Below are positions 34,836 to 43,217 of a stretch of 64,000 nucleotides of DNA, piece by piece (positions within the stretch are counted from its first letter, which is position 1; every line of letters starts with the position of its first letter). The stretch comes from Mycobacterium sp. EPa45. Lineage in GTDB: Bacteria > Actinomycetota > Actinomycetes > Mycobacteriales > Mycobacteriaceae. The translations under genes were made by a program, and so were the position numbers. The stretch is taken from positions 5,146,001 to 5,210,000 of the forward strand of contig NZ_CP011773.1 in assembly GCF_001021385.1 (NCBI RefSeq). The letters are read 5' to 3'. The notes beneath the pieces were generated by a model that worked only from the letters and a program-made list of their open reading frames with translations, had not been told where the DNA came from and made no database searches.

Positions 34836-36173
34836 GTGACGCTGCCGCGCATCGTCCGCCGCACGCCATCGCTTCGCACCCGGGTGGCGTTCGCGACGGC
34901 GATCGGTGCGGCGATCGTCGTGACGATCGTCGGTGCCATCGTGTGGGTGGGGATCACCAACGACCGCCTGGAACGGCTGGACCGGCGCCTCGATGAGGCG
35001 GCGGGCTTCGCGGTTCCGTTCGTCCCGCGCGGCCTCGACCAGATCCCGCCGTCGCCCAACGACCAAGACGTGGTGATCACCGTCCGCCGGGGCGACGCGG
35101 TGCGGTCCAATTCCGACGTGGTGTTGCCGCGGCTGACCTCCGACTACGGCACGGCCGAGGTCGACGGCGTCCGGTACCGGGTGCGCACGGTCGAGCTCTC
35201 CTACCCGGAGGCCACGACGCTGGAAGTCGGCGCCACCTTCGACGACACCATCGCCGATACCAACAACCTGCACCGCCGGGTGCTGATCATCTGTGTGTTC
35301 GCGGTCTGTGCCGCCGCCCTGCTGGGCTGGGCGCTGGCAGCGTTCGCGGTGCGGCCGCTGCGGCGGCTGGCCGCGCAGACCCGGGAGATCCAAGCCGGCG
35401 ACAAGGCACCCGACGTCGAGATCGGGGGTGCCACCGAGGCGGTGGAGATCGGTGAGGCGATCAAGGGTCTGCTGGAGCGGATCTGGACCGAACAGGAGCG
35501 AACCCAGGCGGCGCTGGCCTCGGCCCGCGATTTCGCCGCGGTGTCGGCACACGAACTTCGGACGCCGCTGACCGCGATGCGCACCAACCTCGAGGTGCTG
35601 GCCACCTTGGACATGACCGACGAGCAGCGCAAGGAAGTGCTCGGTGATGTCGTGCGCACGCAGACCCGGATCGAGGCGACGCTGGGTGCATTGGAACGCC
35701 TTGCCCAGGGCGAACTTTCGACCGAGGCCGATCAGGTTCCGGTCGACATCACCGAACTGCTCGACCGCGCCGCACACGACGCGATGCGGGTCTACCCCGA
35801 TCTCGAGGTCTCGCTGGTGCCGTCACCGACGTGCATCATCATCGGCCTGCCCGCCGGTCTTCGGCTGGCGGTGGACAACGCGATCGCCAACGCGGTCAAA
35901 CACGGTGGCGCGACGCGCGTGCAGCTCTCGGCGGTCAGTTCGCGCGATGGCGTTGAGATCGCGATCGACGACAATGGCTCCGGAGTCCCGCAGGCGGAGC
36001 GATCGGCGGTGTTCGAGCGGTTTGCCCGCGGGTCGACGGCGTCGCACTCCGGTTCCGGGCTCGGGTTGGCGCTCGTTGCGCAGCAGGCCGAAATCCACGG
36101 CGGCACAGCCACGCTGGAGGACAGTCCGCTCGGCGGCGCGCGACTGATGCTGCGCCTGCCGGCGCCGCACTAG
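34836..36173 (+). CDS. prrB: PrrB sensor histidine kinase
   Basis: This 445-residue kinase has two membrane helices (about 18-40 and 145-168) around a periplasmic domain of about 105 residues. A HAMP domain (RPLRRLAAQTREIQAG) follows, then the H-box SAHELRTPL with the phospho-accepting histidine. The ATPase motifs N (VDNAIANAVKHGG), G1 (DDNGSGVP), and G2 (GSGLGLALVAQQ) are complete. It phosphorylates PrrA. The start is GTG 34836, 7 bases after prrA. Its stop shares CTAG with the convergent SDR gene. Confidence 0.94.
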   Translation: MTLPRIVRRTPSLRTRVAFATAIGAAIVVTIVGAIVWVGITNDRLERLDRRLDEAAGFAVPFVPRGLDQIPPSPNDQDVVITVRRGDAVRSNSDVVLPRLTSDYGTAEVDGVRYRVRTVELSYPEATTLEVGATFDDTIADTNNLHRRVLIICVFAVCAAALLGWALAAFAVRPLRRLAAQTREIQAGDKAPDVEIGGATEAVEIGEAIKGLLERIWTEQERTQAALASARDFAAVSAHELRTPLTAMRTNLEVLATLDMTDEQRKEVLGDVVRTQTRIEATLGALERLAQGELSTEADQVPVDITELLDRAAHDAMRVYPDLEVSLVPSPTCIIIGLPAGLRLAVDNAIANAVKHGGATRVQLSAVSSRDGVEIAIDDNGSGVPQAERSAVFERFARGSTASHSGSGLGLALVAQQAEIHGGTATLEDSPLGGARLMLRLPAPH

Positions 36174-36964
36174 GCCGCTGGGGTGGCGCCGCAGATCGCA
36201 TTGCCACCGTCGATGATCAGCGTGGTTCCGGTGACGTAGGAGGCCCCGGGCGTCGCCAGGAAGGCGATGCCGGCCGCCACCTCGTCGGCGGTGGCCGACC
36301 GTCCGACCGGGGTGGCATTCCCCGCGGCGACCTCCGACGGCAGCTGGGCGGCCGTCGCGATCCACCCGGGCAACACGAGGTTGGCGGTGATGCCGTTCTT
36401 GGCGTAATCGACGCTCATGGAACGGGTCATCCCGAGCATCGCGGCCTTGGCGGTGTGATACCCGACGTCCCCGGTGTAGGCGGTCAGCACCCCGGCCGTC
36501 GAGCCCACATTGACGACCCGTCCGTAGCCGCGTTCGACCATTCCGGGCAACGCCGCACGGGTGACGTAGAATGCGCTGTCCAGGTTGCGCCGCAAGGCAA
36601 GTGACCATTCCTCGTCGCTCATTACCATCAGCGAGTTGGGCTCCTCGGGACTGTGCACCGAGGCCAGGCCGGCGTTGTTGACCAAGATGTCGAGCTTGCC
36701 GAACGCCGCCTCGGTCGCCTCGACCAGACCGCGGGCCGCGTCGCGGTCGAACAGGTCGGCAATGTGGGCCTGCGCCCGGATACCGTCACCGGCGAGCTCC
36801 TCGACTCGCTGATACACCCGATCGGTGGTACCGGTCACCATCACCGCGGCACCCAGTTCACCCAGCAGCCGCGCGGAGGCGAAGCCGATACCGAGCTCAC
36901 TGCTCGATCCGGTGACCAGAGCCACCTGACCGCTCAGGTCGAACGCGCTTGGCGTAGCGGGCAT
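36170..36964 (-). CDS. short-chain dehydrogenase/reductase
   Basis: This 264-residue classical SDR has the cofactor motif TGSSSELGIGFAS, NNAGLASV, catalytic serine in NVGSTAG and YHTAK. The segment after TxxxGIG has no acidic residue at the first strand end, so NAD versus NADP preference is unclear. It should oxidise or reduce a small alcohol or ketone. It is divergent from the solute-binding lipoprotein gene across a 154-base region holding a 25-bp palindrome, so it may belong to the guanidino-type cluster. Its 3' end overlaps prrB by four bases. Confidence 0.85.
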   Translation of the reverse strand: MPATPSAFDLSGQVALVTGSSSELGIGFASARLLGELGAAVMVTGTTDRVYQRVEELAGDGIRAQAHIADLFDRDAARGLVEATEAAFGKLDILVNNAGLASVHSPEEPNSLMVMSDEEWSLALRRNLDSAFYVTRAALPGMVERGYGRVVNVGSTAGVLTAYTGDVGYHTAKAAMLGMTRSMSVDYAKNGITANLVLPGWIATAAQLPSEVAAGNATPVGRSATADEVAAGIAFLATPGASYVTGTTLIIDGGNAICGATPAA

Positions 36965-37035
36965 TGCGCTTGCTCCCTCCGTGGTTTCAGCTGTACGACG
37001 CCGACACTAGGGCGTCACCGCGACCCTTTCTAGGT

Positions 37036-37060
37036 CGAACGTCCAAAACTTGGACGTTCG
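37036..37060. promoter_or_regulatory. 25-bp palindromic operator, divergent promoter
   Basis: CGAACGTCCAA and TTGGACGTTCG are perfect 11-bp arms around a three-base centre. The site is 71 bases from the SDR start and 58 bases from the solute-binding protein start. Size and symmetry fit a TetR-family dimer; the TetR gene at 38678 is the likely owner. Confidence 0.72.
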
Positions 37061-37118
37061 TACAAGGTAGTAACCGTCATGTCACACAGTCGAAATCAGC
37101 CGAGCTGAAACTTGGCCG

Positions 37119-38678
37119 ATGAAACTCCTGTCGGGAATCGTGCCCCTGGCGCTCGTCGCGCTGCTGCTCGCCGGCACGGCATGTTCGGGAAAGACCAACA
37201 GCCCCAATGACATTGCCGCCGCGGCATCGACGGTGCGCACTCCACTGATGTCGGACCCGCCGCCGCTCGACCCGGACACGTTCTACCAGCCTGAAGGCCT
37301 GCTGATCATGACCTCGACCTACCAGGGGCTGCTCCAGTACGCGCCCGGGTCGACGAAGATCGCACCGTTGCTGGCCACCAAGTGGGACGTCACCGCGGAC
37401 GGACTGACGTACACCTTCACCCTGCGTGACGGCGTCAAGTTCGCCGACGGCACCCCGTTCGACTCCGCAGCGGCCAAGGCCAGCTTCCAACGCCGCACCG
37501 ACATGGCCGCCGGGCCCGCCTACATGCTGGCTGACGTCAAGGACATGCAGACCCCGGACCCGCACACCTTCGTGGTCACGCTCACCAAACCCGTTGCGCC
37601 CTTTCTGGATTACCTGGCATCCCCCTACGGACCCTTGATGACCAGCCCGACCGCCGTCGCGCAGCACACCACCGGCAACGATCATGCCTCGACGTGGCTG
37701 GCCTCGCACACCGCGGGCACCGGCCCCTACGACCTGACCGAAGCGGTGCAGGCCAGCCACTACACGATGACCGCGAACAAGAACTACTGGGACACGGCGC
37801 CCAAAATCACCTCGGTGCAGATGCCGGTGGTGACTTCCTCAGCGGTGCAGCGCCTCCAGCTCGGCAACGGCGAACTCGACATGGTCCTGCACGGGCTGTC
37901 CAAGGGCGACTATGAAGCCCTGGCCACCGGCGCCAACACCGAGGTGCTGCAGCAGAACGCCCTGATCAAGGCGATGATCATGGTGAATCCGGCGTCGGCG
38001 GTCTTCTCCTCGAAAGACGCGCGAGCGGCACTATCCGCCGCGCTCGATCAGAAAGCGCTGACCACACAGGTTTTCGGTGCACAGGGGTCGCCATCGACGC
38101 AGTTCTATCCGGTCGGGATGCTGCCGGACGGCGCGGTTCCCGACGTGCACACCTATGACCCGTCGAAGCTGGCCGCACTTGGCAAGAGCGGCGGTGAGGT
38201 ATCGATCGGCTATCCGTCCGGCGACAGCAGCCTGCAAGACCTGGCCAACCAGACCCAGGTGATCCTGCAGGCCGCGGGCTTCAAGGCGACGGTCCGCGAT
38301 TTCCCGTCAGCCCAGCTGTTCGCACTGCCCCAAAACCCGGACCAGCGGCCCGATCTGTTCGCCGAGTCGTGGAATCCCGATGCCGCTCACCCCGATACCT
38401 TCTCGAGGATCTACCAATACACGAACGCACCGGTCAACATCCAGGGCTGCTCGGTGCCGGAGGCCGACAAGCTCCTGGACGCCGGCAGCGCCGAACCCGA
38501 CCCGGCGAGATCGCAGGCGCTCTACGTCGACGCTGCCAAGGCCTATCGCGACTCACTGTGTTGGATCAACCTGTCAGACCTGTACAACACGGTCGCCGCC
38601 AGCAAGGGTTACTCGGGTTGGCAGAGCCAGCCGGCGTGGATGTGGGACACCGACTTCTCCACCCTCAAACACCAGTGA
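37119..38678 (+). CDS. family 5 extracellular solute-binding lipoprotein
   Basis: This 519-residue protein has a signal peptide ending LLLAGTAC, so it is a lipid-anchored binding protein. The mature part matches SBP family 5 (DppA/OppA/NikA type): TYTFTLRDGVKFADGTPF and GTGPYDL are the family's core strands. Such proteins deliver peptides, nickel complexes or small cations to an ABC permease. No permease or ATPase gene is near, so it must borrow one or serve as a sensor. The stop codon overlaps the ATG of the TetR gene (TGATG), so the two are translationally coupled. Confidence 0.88.
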   Translation: MKLLSGIVPLALVALLLAGTACSGKTNSPNDIAAAASTVRTPLMSDPPPLDPDTFYQPEGLLIMTSTYQGLLQYAPGSTKIAPLLATKWDVTADGLTYTFTLRDGVKFADGTPFDSAAAKASFQRRTDMAAGPAYMLADVKDMQTPDPHTFVVTLTKPVAPFLDYLASPYGPLMTSPTAVAQHTTGNDHASTWLASHTAGTGPYDLTEAVQASHYTMTANKNYWDTAPKITSVQMPVVTSSAVQRLQLGNGELDMVLHGLSKGDYEALATGANTEVLQQNALIKAMIMVNPASAVFSSKDARAALSAALDQKALTTQVFGAQGSPSTQFYPVGMLPDGAVPDVHTYDPSKLAALGKSGGEVSIGYPSGDSSLQDLANQTQVILQAAGFKATVRDFPSAQLFALPQNPDQRPDLFAESWNPDAAHPDTFSRIYQYTNAPVNIQGCSVPEADKLLDAGSAEPDPARSQALYVDAAKAYRDSLCWINLSDLYNTVAASKGYSGWQSQPAWMWDTDFSTLKHQ

Positions 38679-39280
38679 TGACGACTGGCACCACCGCTCG
38701 CGGCGCAGCACGTCGAACCGAGATCATCGATGCCGCAATCGAAGTGATGGCACGGGTCGGCCTGGCCGGGCTCTCGATGCGTCTGGTGGCCAACCAGGCC
38801 CAGATACCGCTGGGCGCGCTGAGCTACTACTTCGACGACAAGTCCGATCTGATCGCGCAGTCGTTCGCACAGTTGTCGGATCGCGAGATCGACCGTGTCG
38901 TCGCCACCGCGGAGCGGCTCGAACCGTCGATGCCGGCCGAGCAGCTCGCCGATCTGGTCGCCGACATGATCATCGACGGGTTCAGCTCACCGCCCGGGGC
39001 GATCGTCACCCGCTACGAACTGGTCACCGAGGCCAGCCGCGACGAACGTCTGCGACCGATGTTCGAAGCCTGGTACGCGGCAATGATTCCCGCGCTCAGC
39101 AGGCTCTTCCGCGAGATCGGGTCGGGCCAGCCTGAACTCGACTCGCGCACCGTGATGGCGGTGATGGCCGGTCTGGAGATCGACAACCTTTACCGTCCGC
39201 TCGGCCCCGTCGACAAGCGTCGAATCCGGGCGACCCTGCGTCACGTGTTCAAAGCCGTCATCGCACTGCACGAGATCTAG
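38678..39280 (+). CDS. TetR-family repressor
   Basis: The 200-residue regulator has an N-terminal helix-turn-helix (about 12-58; LSMRLVANQAQIPLGALSYYFDDKSDLI) and a helical ligand domain. ATG 38678 overlaps the stop of the binding-protein gene. It lies inside the cluster and probably binds the 25-bp palindrome at 37036-37060. A ureohydrolase gene follows 14 bases later, so the regulator may respond to the compound those enzymes consume. Confidence 0.87.
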   Translation: MTTGTTARGAARRTEIIDAAIEVMARVGLAGLSMRLVANQAQIPLGALSYYFDDKSDLIAQSFAQLSDREIDRVVATAERLEPSMPAEQLADLVADMIIDGFSSPPGAIVTRYELVTEASRDERLRPMFEAWYAAMIPALSRLFREIGSGQPELDSRTVMAVMAGLEIDNLYRPLGPVDKRRIRATLRHVFKAVIALHEI

Positions 39281-39294
39281 GAAAGGCAGCACAC

Positions 39295-40389
39295 ATGGCA
39301 GGCGTCCTGTTCGGGCCGGACATCACCTTTCTCGGTGTCCCCCGATGCGACCTCACCGACGAATCCAGTTATGCCGACGCCGATATCGTCATACTCGGTG
39401 CCCCCCTGGACGGCGGCACCACCTACCGCTCCGGCGCCCGGTTCGGACCATCGGCGTTGCGTCAGGCGTGTTACCTACCGCAGGACGGGTCCCGCCCCAG
39501 CCTCGCACTGCGGGTCGACGGCCTCAAAGACCTGCGCGTCTACGACGCCGGCGACGTGATGCTCTACAGCGGCAATATCGAACAGGCCGTGAAGATGATC
39601 GAGGAGGACGTCTACAAGATCACCGCCGCCGGCGCGATCCCGATCGTCCTCGGCGGTGACCACACCATCGCGTGGCCGGACCATACCGGCGTCGCGCGCC
39701 ACTACGGGTTCGGCAAGGTCTCGATGATCCACTTCGACGCCCACGCCGACACCGGCGACATTCACAACGGGGCCCTCGTCGGGCACGGCACCCCGATGCG
39801 CAGGCTGATCGAATCCGGCGCCCTGCGGGGAGATCGCTTCCTGCAGCTGGGATTGCGCGGGTATTGGCCCGACGAGCCCGTCCTGCAGTGGATGGCAGCA
39901 CACGGCCTCCGGTCTTATGAGATGACCGAGATCGTCGCCCGGGGCTTGGAGCCCTGCCTGACCGAGGCGTTCGAGATCGCCACCACCGATTGCGAGGGTG
40001 TCTTCATCTCCGTCGACATCGACGTGTGCGATCCCGGCCATGCTCCCGGCACCGGAACACCCGAGCCGGGTGGCTTCTCGGCCCGTGAACTGCTCGACGC
40101 CGTCCGGCGCATCTGCTACGAGTTACCCGTCGTGGGTGTGGACGTGGTCGAGGTGGCACCACCGTACGACCATGCGGACATCACCGCGCTGCTCGGCAAT
40201 CGCGTTGTCCTGGAGGTTATTTCCGCGATCGCCCGCCGACGTAAGGACAAGGCGAGCGGTACCACGTGGGATCCGACGCAACCGTTGCTCGCCGGGCGCG
40301 AAGCCGACGAACAGCTCCGGCTGATCACCGAGGGCGAGCAAGCACGTCGCCGCGGTGTCGGCGGAGCCCGGCCACACCACCACCACTGA
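39295..40389 (+). CDS. ureohydrolase (agmatinase/guanidino hydrolase family), long form
   Basis: This 364-residue protein hydrolyses a guanidino group to an amine plus urea, if it behaves like its family. All six ligands of the binuclear metal site are present: H123 (GGDHT), D148, H150 and D152 (DAHADTGD), D241 and D243 (SVDIDVCDPG). The HGTPMRR and APGTGTPEPGG segments around the substrate pocket are also typical. It is about 50 residues longer than SpeB-type enzymes, mainly through a C-terminal extension ending in four histidines. The start is ATG 39295 with AGGAAAGG upstream. The stop overlaps the next start (TGATG). Metal may be Mn or Ni; substrate unknown. Confidence 0.87.
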   Translation: MAGVLFGPDITFLGVPRCDLTDESSYADADIVILGAPLDGGTTYRSGARFGPSALRQACYLPQDGSRPSLALRVDGLKDLRVYDAGDVMLYSGNIEQAVKMIEEDVYKITAAGAIPIVLGGDHTIAWPDHTGVARHYGFGKVSMIHFDAHADTGDIHNGALVGHGTPMRRLIESGALRGDRFLQLGLRGYWPDEPVLQWMAAHGLRSYEMTEIVARGLEPCLTEAFEIATTDCEGVFISVDIDVCDPGHAPGTGTPEPGGFSARELLDAVRRICYELPVVGVDVVEVAPPYDHADITALLGNRVVLEVISAIARRRKDKASGTTWDPTQPLLAGREADEQLRLITEGEQARRRGVGGARPHHHH

Positions 40390-41339
40390 TGGCCGACGCA
40401 CCCGTCGGCGCCACCCCGTCGACCCAGGTACCCCGCTACGCGGGCAAAGGCACCTTCGCACGGATCGCCGACATCCACGAGGTGCCCGACTACGACATCG
40501 CGGTCGTCGGTCTTCCGTTCGACGGCGGCACCTCCTACCGGCCGGGAGCACGGTTCGGCCCGATGGCCGTGCGCCAGGCGGCTCGCACCCTGCGGCCGGG
40601 CTATCACGTCGAGTTCGGTGTCGCACCGCTGGAGCAGGTGCAGATCGTCGACGCCGGAGACGTGACCATCACGCCGTTCGACATCGCGCAAGCCTGCACG
40701 CAGATCGAGAACGGTATGCGCGACATCATCGGCCAGCGGGCACGCAAGGTGGTCGCGATCGGTGGTGACCATACCGTCGCTCTGCCGAATCTTCGCGCGC
40801 TGCGGGCATTCCACGGACCCTTGGCTCTCGTGCATTTCGACGCCCACCTCGACACCTGGGACACCTACTTCAAGGCGCCGGTGACCCACGGCACCCCATT
40901 CCGCCGGGCGTTCGAGGAGGGCCTGCTCATCGAGGACCACTCGATCCACGTCGGCATCCGCGGCCCGATCTATGACCGGATGGACCTCGAAGACGACGCC
41001 CGGATGGGATTTCGGATCATCCGGGCCGGCGACCTCGACGTCATGGGCGTCGAAACCGCTGTCGACATCGTGGCCCGCCGGGTCGCCGACCTTTCCGTCT
41101 ACCTCTCGATCGATATCGACGTCCTCGATCCCGCGTTCGCGCCCGGCACGGGCACACCGGAATCCGGAGGACTGACCTCCCGCGAGCTGTTACGAATGCT
41201 GCGCCGCCTCAACGGAATCAATGTTGTCGGCGCGGATGTCGTCGAAGTCGCGCCCGCCTACGACCATGCCGAGATCACGTCGATCGCCGCCGCGACAGTG
41301 GTCTTCGATCTGCTGAGTCTGATCGTCGCCAACAGCTGA
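40389..41339 (+). CDS. ureohydrolase (agmatinase/guanidino hydrolase family), short form
   Basis: This 316-residue enzyme is related to its neighbour but distinct. The metal site is complete: H128 (GGDHT), D151, H153 and D155 (DAHLDTWD), D242 and D244 (SIDIDVLDP). The FAPGTGTPESGGL loop is the family signature. Length and motifs suit agmatinase, guanidinobutyrase or guanidinopropionase, but none can be chosen. Translation should be coupled to the first ureohydrolase through TGATG, which would give equal amounts, as a mixed oligomer would need. The gene converges on the aldolase-fold gene. Confidence 0.87.
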   Translation: MADAPVGATPSTQVPRYAGKGTFARIADIHEVPDYDIAVVGLPFDGGTSYRPGARFGPMAVRQAARTLRPGYHVEFGVAPLEQVQIVDAGDVTITPFDIAQACTQIENGMRDIIGQRARKVVAIGGDHTVALPNLRALRAFHGPLALVHFDAHLDTWDTYFKAPVTHGTPFRRAFEEGLLIEDHSIHVGIRGPIYDRMDLEDDARMGFRIIRAGDLDVMGVETAVDIVARRVADLSVYLSIDIDVLDPAFAPGTGTPESGGLTSRELLRMLRRLNGINVVGADVVEVAPAYDHAEITSIAAATVVFDLLSLIVANS

Positions 41340-41342
41340 GCG

Positions 41343-42092
41343 TTAGATCGAGTCGGGTACGTAAGTCCTTTGCGCCCACTGGAATACCTGCCAGGCAGCC
41401 CCCTCGTCGAACATGTCGTGCACCCGCCGGGCGGCCTCGGCGCCGATCGGCTTGGCGTCGCGTGCCTTGACCTGAACCTCCGCGCTGCGCTCCATCATCA
41501 AGAAGTAGCCGACCGCCGCGTCGACACTGCCACCGACGGTCAACAGGCCGTGGTTGCGCAAGATCGCGGCCCTGGCTTCCCCCATTGCCGCCGCGATGCG
41601 TTTGCCTCCGTCGGTCGAACCGATGTTGACCTCCTCGTCGTCGAAGATCTCGTGATCGTCGAAGAAGGCGCAGGCCTCCTGCGAGATCGGCGTCAGTTTG
41701 GTCACCATCGCCGAAAACGGTGTGCCGTAAGGGGTATGGCAATGCGCGGCGGCAACGACGTCGGGACGAGCTTCGTGCAGCGGGGCGTGAATGTAGTAGG
41801 CGGCCACGTTGATGTGACCCCCGTCGACCGTCCCGTCGGCATGTACGAGCACCAGATCGTCGGGTGTCATGAACCGAAACGGCACGCCGTAGCGGCCAAG
41901 CCAGAAGCAATCAGGGCGCTCCGGGTCACGGGCCGAGATGTGCCCGTCGCCCAGCGAACCCCACCCCACGGCGCCGAACACACGGTACGCCAGTGCCAGA
42001 CGTCGCTTGCGGTGCTCGCGAAGCTCGCTGAGATCGTTGATCACCGGTTCGGCGGCATCCGGGTCGAGGAAATTGCTCGGGTCAATCACCAT
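41343..42092 (-). CDS. class II aldolase/adducin-fold protein
   Basis: From ATG 42092 the product is 249 residues. The zinc-ligand motif is AAHCHTPYG, with a third histidine in RNHGLLTVGG. The catalytic glutamate of fuculose-phosphate aldolase (in PSSEW) aligns with alanine in NVAAYYIH, so an aldol cleavage by the FucA mechanism is doubtful. Members of this branch often act as decarboxylases or on unphosphorylated compounds. The gene is divergent from the creatininase-family gene, with two palindromes between them, and converges on the ureohydrolase pair. It is likely part of the same pathway. Confidence 0.84.
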   Translation of the reverse strand: MVIDPSNFLDPDAAEPVINDLSELREHRKRRLALAYRVFGAVGWGSLGDGHISARDPERPDCFWLGRYGVPFRFMTPDDLVLVHADGTVDGGHINVAAYYIHAPLHEARPDVVAAAHCHTPYGTPFSAMVTKLTPISQEACAFFDDHEIFDDEEVNIGSTDGGKRIAAAMGEARAAILRNHGLLTVGGSVDAAVGYFLMMERSAEVQVKARDAKPIGAEAARRVHDMFDEGAAWQVFQWAQRTYVPDSI

Positions 42093-42303
42093 GGTCCTAT
42101 TCCCTGTGCTTTCAATGACGATATCGAAATTGTTCGCCCGCGTCGTGGCGAGCCGAATGGAGCAACATTGTCGAGCCGTCATGATGGGCGTGTTCGTCGA
42201 CGACCTTCGCCGGTGGCTGCGCGGCGAGCGGCTGCACAACATCGTCGATCCCGACCTCGGATACGTTCGCGGCTGACGGTGTTTCGGACGCAAAACCCAG
42301 CTG

Positions 42304-42338
42304 TTTCGATAATGTATCGAAAGCGCGAAAATCGCGCT
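42304..42338. promoter_or_regulatory. two abutting palindromes, divergent promoter
   Basis: TTTCGAT-N5-ATCGAAA occupies 42304-42322 and AGCGCGA-AAA-TCGCGCT occupies 42322-42338. They lie 44-78 bases upstream of the creatininase-family start. The half-site ATCGAAA recurs at 42123-42129 near the aldolase-fold start. They may bind a cluster regulator such as the TetR at 44641. Confidence 0.55.
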
Positions 42339-42381
42339 GTCGTGTTATCAATTGTTCGTCTCCGAATGAATAAGGTGAGCG

Positions 42382-43215
42382 ATGATTGACGACCGGATGA
42401 GTCCCGCCATCGGCGCCGGCACCACCGAATACGAGTGGATGACCTGGCCCGAGATCGCGGCGGCCGCTGCCGCCGACGCGCCGGTCGTCATCGCGGTGGG
42501 TTCGACCGAGCAGCACGGCCCGCACTTGCCGGTGAGCGCGGACTGGGTGATCCCGCAGGCGCTGCTGCGCCTCGCCGCGGCCAAACGCCCATTCGTGGTG
42601 GGCCCGGCGCTGCGGCTCGGCTACCGGTCGCGGCCGGCCAGCGGCGGCGGGCAGCAGTTCCCCGGCACCGTCTCATTGCGCGCCACCACCTTCATCGCAA
42701 TGATCGAGGACCTGCTCGATGAGCTGATTCGCACCGGATTTCGCCGAATTGTCCTGTACAACTGGCACTTCGAGAATACGAACTTCGTTTACGAGCCTGC
42801 CTACCTGGTGTCGGGGCGTTCCCCCGGCGTGAAGATCGTGGTCGTCGAGAACGCGATGCCCGAGTTCGGGGCAGCCGATCTGGACGTGTTGTTCCCCGAC
42901 GGCTTCCCCGGCCTCGCGCTCGAGCACGCCGCGGTGATCGAAACGTCGCTGTTCGAACACCTCCTGCCCGCCACCGTGCGGATGGATCGCATCGTCGACG
43001 ACGCACCGGCCCGAAACGTGCCGTGGGATGTGCTGCCGATCGACCCGTCGATGTCGACCGCTACCGGGGTCCTCGCGTCGGCGACACAGGCCACCGCCGC
43101 CAAGGGCGAGTTGCTGGCCGAGCGGATCGTCGACCACATCGTGTCCATCCTCGATGCCGAGTTCGAACCGATCGAGCGCACCGCGATGCAGTTGACCGCC
43201 GACCAGGAAAGCTGA
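42382..43215 (+). CDS. creatininase-family amidohydrolase
   Basis: This 277-residue hydrolase keeps the five metal ligands of Pseudomonas creatininase at a constant offset of nine: E43, H45, D54, H129 and E131 (in GSTEQHGPHLP and YNWHFENTNF). The GYRSRPASGGGQQFPG segment and ALEHAAVIETSL also follow that enzyme. The two tryptophans that close over creatinine (W154 and W174, as I recall) are replaced, so the substrate is probably not creatinine itself but another cyclic or linear amide. The start is ATG 42382, with AAGGTGAG upstream. The next gene starts two bases after its stop. Confidence 0.86.
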   Translation: MIDDRMSPAIGAGTTEYEWMTWPEIAAAAAADAPVVIAVGSTEQHGPHLPVSADWVIPQALLRLAAAKRPFVVGPALRLGYRSRPASGGGQQFPGTVSLRATTFIAMIEDLLDELIRTGFRRIVLYNWHFENTNFVYEPAYLVSGRSPGVKIVVVENAMPEFGAADLDVLFPDGFPGLALEHAAVIETSLFEHLLPATVRMDRIVDDAPARNVPWDVLPIDPSMSTATGVLASATQATAAKGELLAERIVDHIVSILDAEFEPIERTAMQLTADQES

Positions 43216-43217
43216 CG

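Noticed and set aside
39295..41339. Exact assignment as metformin hydrolase
   Set aside because: Only the paired arrangement fits. Both subunits here keep all metal ligands and no nickel chaperone is near, so the specificity cannot be claimed.
42382..43215. Mycofactocin MftE assignment for the creatininase-family gene
   Set aside because: No other mycofactocin genes are nearby and the sequence follows true creatininase rather than MftE.
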